This document shows positions 61,082 to 64,000 of a stretch of 64,000 nt of DNA, in pieces. How positions within the stretch are numbered: position 1 is the first letter of the stretch; each line of letters starts with the position of its first letter. The position numbers were made by a program, and so were the translations under genes. Under the pieces are notes generated by a model that saw only the letters and a program-made list of their open reading frames with translations, had not been told where the DNA came from and made no database searches. Source of the DNA: Nocardioides jishulii (GTDB lineage Bacteria > Actinomycetota > Actinomycetes > Propionibacteriales > Nocardioidaceae); NCBI RefSeq assembly GCF_006007965.1, contig NZ_CP040748.1:930001-994000 (forward strand). Reading direction: 5' to 3'.

Positions 61082-61912
61082 ATGCCCGAGGGCCACACCC
61101 TTCGTCGTCTTGCGGGACACCTCGACGACGCCTTCGCCGGTCTGCCGGTGAGGGCGTCGAGCCCGCAGGGCCGCTTCGCCGTGGAGGCGCGCCAGCTCGA
61201 CGGCGCGCTCATGGTGGGGGCGGACTCGATCGGCAAGCAGCTCTTCGTCGAGTTCAGCGGCGAGCGCTTCGTCCACGTGCACCTCGGTCTGATCGGCGGG
61301 TGGGAGGTCACCACGGGCGTCGAGGAGGTCCCCGCGCCGGTCGGCGCCGTGCGGCTGCGGCTGGCCACGGCGACGGCGTACGCGGACCTGCGCGGCGCGA
61401 CCCGGTGCGACCTGGTCGGACCGGAGACCGTCGAACGGGTGCGTGCCCAGCTCGGGCCTGACCCACTGCGTGCCGACGGCGACGTCGAGCGGGCGTGGGC
61501 GAAGGTCCGGGTCAGCAACCGGACCATCGGTGACCTGCTGATGGACCAGACGGTGCTGGCCGGGGTCGGCAACGTCTACCGCGCGGAGGTGCTCTTCCGC
61601 CACCGCATCCACCCGCTCCGGCTGGGGCGCCACCTGACCAAGAAGCAGTTCGTGGCGATGTGGGACGACCTCGTGGTGCTGATGACCGAGGGCGTCGCGA
61701 CCGGGCGGATCGACACGGTCCGGCCCGAGCACACCCCCGAGGCGATGGGACGATCGCCGCGCAAGGACGACCACGGCGGCGAGGTGTACGTCTACCGACG
61801 GGCCCAGATGCCGTGCCACGTGTGCGGCGCCCCGGTGCGCAGCAGCACGCTGGCAGGGCGCAACCTCTTCTGGTGCGCCAAATGCCAGCCCGCGCCCCGC
61901 AGGCGAGACTAG
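61082..61912 (+). CDS. Fpg/Nei family DNA glycosylase
   Basis: 276 aa. The start MPEGHTLRRLAG exposes the catalytic Pro2 and Glu3 after Met removal. SIGKQLFVEF carries the conserved Lys. Helix-two-turn-helix in NRTIGDLLMDQTVLAGVGNVYRAEVLF. Zinc finger CHVCGAPVRSSTLAGRNLFWCAKC. It excises oxidised bases and nicks the DNA; the HTL after the start favours the Nei2-like actinobacterial branch. Confidence 0.93.
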   Translation: MPEGHTLRRLAGHLDDAFAGLPVRASSPQGRFAVEARQLDGALMVGADSIGKQLFVEFSGERFVHVHLGLIGGWEVTTGVEEVPAPVGAVRLRLATATAYADLRGATRCDLVGPETVERVRAQLGPDPLRADGDVERAWAKVRVSNRTIGDLLMDQTVLAGVGNVYRAEVLFRHRIHPLRLGRHLTKKQFVAMWDDLVVLMTEGVATGRIDTVRPEHTPEAMGRSPRKDDHGGEVYVYRRAQMPCHVCGAPVRSSTLAGRNLFWCAKCQPAPRRRD

Positions 61913-61942
61913 TGTTGGCGGCGACGGAGACCGGGGTGAGGA

Positions 61943-63037
61943 ATGGCTGAGCAGGTGTCGCTGCTGTCTGCGCCCGTCCGCACCGTGCGTCGCCGCTGGC
62001 AGCGGGCTGCCCGCACCGGTTGGTCGGCCGAGCTGCTGGCGCTGATCGTGGTCGCGGTGGGCATGGCGCTCGTGATCGTCACGTTCCCCTCGTGGGCGCC
62101 GCTGATGATGCTCGTGCTGCCGCTGGCGGTGGGCAGCCTCGTCCTCAGCCCGAAGGAGCTGCCCTGGTTCGTGGTCTTCGTGCTGCTGGTGCTGGCCCTG
62201 ACGACCACGCAGCGCGCCGACCTGAACGCCCGCTCCGCGGTCACCGTCGGGGTGGTCTTCGCCCTCGGCTTCATCATCCTGCTGGCTTCCTTCCGGCGCT
62301 CCCGGCTGGGGGTGGCGGGGCTGCGTGGCGAGTCGATGCTCGTCGACCTCCGTGACCGGATCCTCAAGCAGGGCGCCATCCCCGACCTTCCCGACGACTG
62401 GCAGGTGGAGTGGGAGCTGCGTGCCTCCGGCGGGACCCTCTTCTCCGGTGACTTCGTGGTCGCCTCGCGCGCCGACTGCGGCCGACTCGACCTGGTCGTG
62501 GTCGACGTCTCGGGCAAGGGGGAGCAGGCCGGGACCCGGGCGCTGCTCCTGTCCGGCGCCTTCGGCGGCCTGATGGGGGCGCTGCCGCCCGAGGAGTTCC
62601 TGCCGGCCGCCAACGACTACCTGCTGCGCCAGGAGTGGGTGGAGGGGTTCGCCTCTGCTGTCCACCTCTCGCTCGACCTGACCACCGGCCACTTCGAGGC
62701 GCGCTCAGCCGGCCACCCGCCCGCAGCGTTCCACGACGCCGGCTCCGGCCGCTGGGGGGTGCTGGACACCGAGGGGCCGTTGCTGGGCCTCATCCCGGGG
62801 GCGGAGTTCCCGGTGACCACAGGGACGATGCGTCGCGGCGACGCGCTGCTGCTCTACACCGACGGCCTGGTGGAGATCAAGGGACGCGACATCTCGATGG
62901 GCATCGACCGGATGCTCGGTCAGGCTGAGCGGGTCCTGCGCGGAGACTTCTCCGGCGGGGCCTCACGCCTGGTCGACGCCGTCGGTGGCCCTGACGACGA
63001 CCGGGGCCTGTTGCTGCTGCACCGCCGCTTCGCCTGA
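61943..63037 (+). CDS. SpoIIE-type PP2C phosphatase with membrane domain
   Basis: 364 aa. Four hydrophobic spans (about 25-110) and then the PPM domain (about 150-364): SGDFVVASRADCGRLDLVVVDVSGKGEQAGTRALLL (metal Asp pair), SAGHPPAAF, GDALLLYTDGLVE and a final Asp pair at GGPDDDRG. It would dephosphorylate an anti-anti-sigma factor (STAS) in a general-stress-type cascade; no such partner is in the window. ATG 61943 with GGTGAGG upstream. Confidence 0.9.
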   Translation: MAEQVSLLSAPVRTVRRRWQRAARTGWSAELLALIVVAVGMALVIVTFPSWAPLMMLVLPLAVGSLVLSPKELPWFVVFVLLVLALTTTQRADLNARSAVTVGVVFALGFIILLASFRRSRLGVAGLRGESMLVDLRDRILKQGAIPDLPDDWQVEWELRASGGTLFSGDFVVASRADCGRLDLVVVDVSGKGEQAGTRALLLSGAFGGLMGALPPEEFLPAANDYLLRQEWVEGFASAVHLSLDLTTGHFEARSAGHPPAAFHDAGSGRWGVLDTEGPLLGLIPGAEFPVTTGTMRRGDALLLYTDGLVEIKGRDISMGIDRMLGQAERVLRGDFSGGASRLVDAVGGPDDDRGLLLLHRRFA

Positions 63038-63130
63038 CGACCCGACTTGCACCACCGGCGTCGAGGTGTGGCAACATGTGTCCCGCGTGACCTGCTCCAC
63101 CGACGTACGTCGGGAGCGTGGCACGTGCAC

Positions 63131-63204
63131 GCGGATGTAGCTCAATGGTAGAGCCTCAGTCTTCCAAACTGATTACGCGGGTTCGATTCCCGTCATCCGC
63201 TCCA
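63131..63204 (+). tRNA. tRNA-Gly (TCC)
   Basis: Acceptor GCGGATG pairs with CATCCGC. Anticodon loop CTTCCAA gives TCC. T loop TTCGATT. The CCA end (TCCA) is encoded. Confidence 0.95.
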
Positions 63205-63248
63205 AGGAGCTCGGGGGAGTGCTCGGCTGGCCCCCCGGGGCGCTTTGA

Positions 63249-63324
63249 CGGGGCGTAGCGTAGTGGCTAGCGCGCCTGCTTTGGGAGCAGGAGACCGCAG
63301 GTTCGAGTCCTGTCGCCCCGACCA
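63249..63324 (+). tRNA. tRNA-Pro (TGG)
   Basis: Acceptor CGGGGCG/CGCCCCG, anticodon stem CCTGC/GCAGG with loop TTTGGGA giving TGG, T loop TTCGAGT, and encoded ACCA end. It sits 45 nt after tRNA-Gly. Confidence 0.95.
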
Positions 63325-63357
63325 ACGGGCCTGACGCGCACGCGTGCTGAAGGGGGA

Positions 63358-63388
63358 TTTACGCCCAGCCGCCGGCGGCCAGTAGTCT
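63358..63388 (+). promoter_or_regulatory. Possible promoter of tig
   Basis: TTTACG (63358-63363) and TAGTCT (63383-63388), 19 nt apart, about 160 bp before the trigger factor start. The long leader suggests further sites, none identified. Confidence 0.35.
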
Positions 63389-63548
63389 GGTCGGTGGACA
63401 AATCTGCCGGGCCCCACGCGACCAGCCGTACTGAGTGTTGCGAAGGTCTGCCCGTTCGGACCAGCCGCTCGTCGTACGCGCGACGACGTGGTGACCACGC
63501 CCCGAGCGGGCGCCCCTGAACTGCACCACCATCGATAGGAGAACACCT

Positions 63549-64000
63549 GTGAAGAGCGCCGTCGAGAACTTGAACCCCACCAGGGTCAAGCTGACTGTCG
63601 AGGTGCCCTTCGAGGAGCTCAAGCCGAGCCTCGACGCGGCGTACAAGAAGATCGCTCAGCAGATCAACGTGCCCGGCTTCCGCCGCGGCAAGGTCCCGGC
63701 CGCCGTCATCGACCGCCAGGTCGGCCGCGGCGCCGTGCTGAACGAGGCGATCAACGAGATCGTCCCGGCCAAGTACATGGAGGCCCTGGAGGCGAACGAG
63801 CTGGAGCCGCTGGCCCAGCCCGAGATCGAGGTCACCAAGCTCGAGGACAACGACCTCGTCGAGTTCGTGGCCGAGGTCGACGTGAAGCCCCAGTTCGAGC
63901 TCCCGGCCTACGACGGCCTCGAGGCCGAGGTCGAGGACATCGTCATCACCGACGCCGACGTCGAGGAGCAGGTCCAGGCGCTGCGTGAGCGCTTCGGCAC
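63549..64000 (+). CDS. tig: Trigger factor (3' end cut by window)
   Basis: The first 150 residues of trigger factor, the ribosome-bound folding chaperone and prolyl isomerase. The ribosome-binding loop GFRRGKVP is present, as is the start MKSAVENLNPTRVKLTVEVP. Starts at a GTG with AGGAG 7 nt upstream. The window ends before the FKBP domain. Confidence 0.95.
   Translation, partial: MKSAVENLNPTRVKLTVEVPFEELKPSLDAAYKKIAQQINVPGFRRGKVPAAVIDRQVGRGAVLNEAINEIVPAKYMEALEANELEPLAQPEIEVTKLEDNDLVEFVAEVDVKPQFELPAYDGLEAEVEDIVITDADVEEQVQALRERFG

Overview
The window is a high-GC (about 70%) bacterial chromosome segment, almost certainly from an actinobacterium close to Nocardioides or another member of the Nocardioidaceae. 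This rests on the codon bias, the many GTG starts, a SAM-IV riboswitch, a mycobacterial-type LexA box, a 13E12/DUF222 HNH protein, a mycothiol-era DsbA-like protein, paired dynamin-like GTPases, GPP34, DUF5130, and -10 boxes of the form TAnnnT placed 6-8 nt before a start codon (leaderless genes). No prophage, transposase or CRISPR array was seen.

Layout. 1-8.4 kb: a 5'-truncated sensor kinase, tRNA-His, oligoribonuclease (orn), a MauE-like/DsbA-like/small membrane protein operon, an adenosine-deaminase-family enzyme with a hexapeptide acetyltransferase, a 13E12-type HNH protein behind a perfect SOS box, and two small membrane proteins. 8.4-14.6 kb: a SAM-IV riboswitch heads a four-gene unit made of a SufS-like PLP enzyme, a cystine-type DAACS symporter, a secreted single-span protein and a large secreted thioredoxin-like protein, closed by a strong terminator. 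I regard this as the most interesting system here. 14.6-20.7 kb: tRNA-Arg, a decayed phosphodiesterase-like gene, a membrane-tethered substrate-binding/VWA protein with a coiled-coil partner, and a secreted metzincin protease. 20.8-24.4 kb: glutaminase plus SDR, and a DUF4389 membrane protein. 24.4-29.7 kb: a complete small pilus locus (tip adhesin, major pilin, class C sortase). 30-33.4 kb: a tctCBA tripartite carboxylate transporter translationally coupled to a UspA protein.

33.4-50.6 kb carries mostly conserved functions: a UraA-type permease, an enoyl-CoA hydratase family protein, an RlmC-type methyltransferase, aminopeptidase P, PrsW-like protease, two dynamin-like GTPases, a second SSB-like protein, EttA, MarR, a double-hotdog thioesterase, a truncated globin and MscS. 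50.7-64 kb: a small membrane protein, a DUF5130 protein with a 16-bp tandem repeat across its stop codon, PepN, a DsbA-family protein, a peptidoglycan amidase, GPP34, MetG, a LURP-one protein, an alpha/beta hydrolase, RpiB, a Nei/Fpg glycosylase, a SpoIIE-type phosphatase, tRNA-Gly, tRNA-Pro and the 5' end of trigger factor (cut by the window edge).

All functional calls come from reading motifs and recalling families; no database search was possible.
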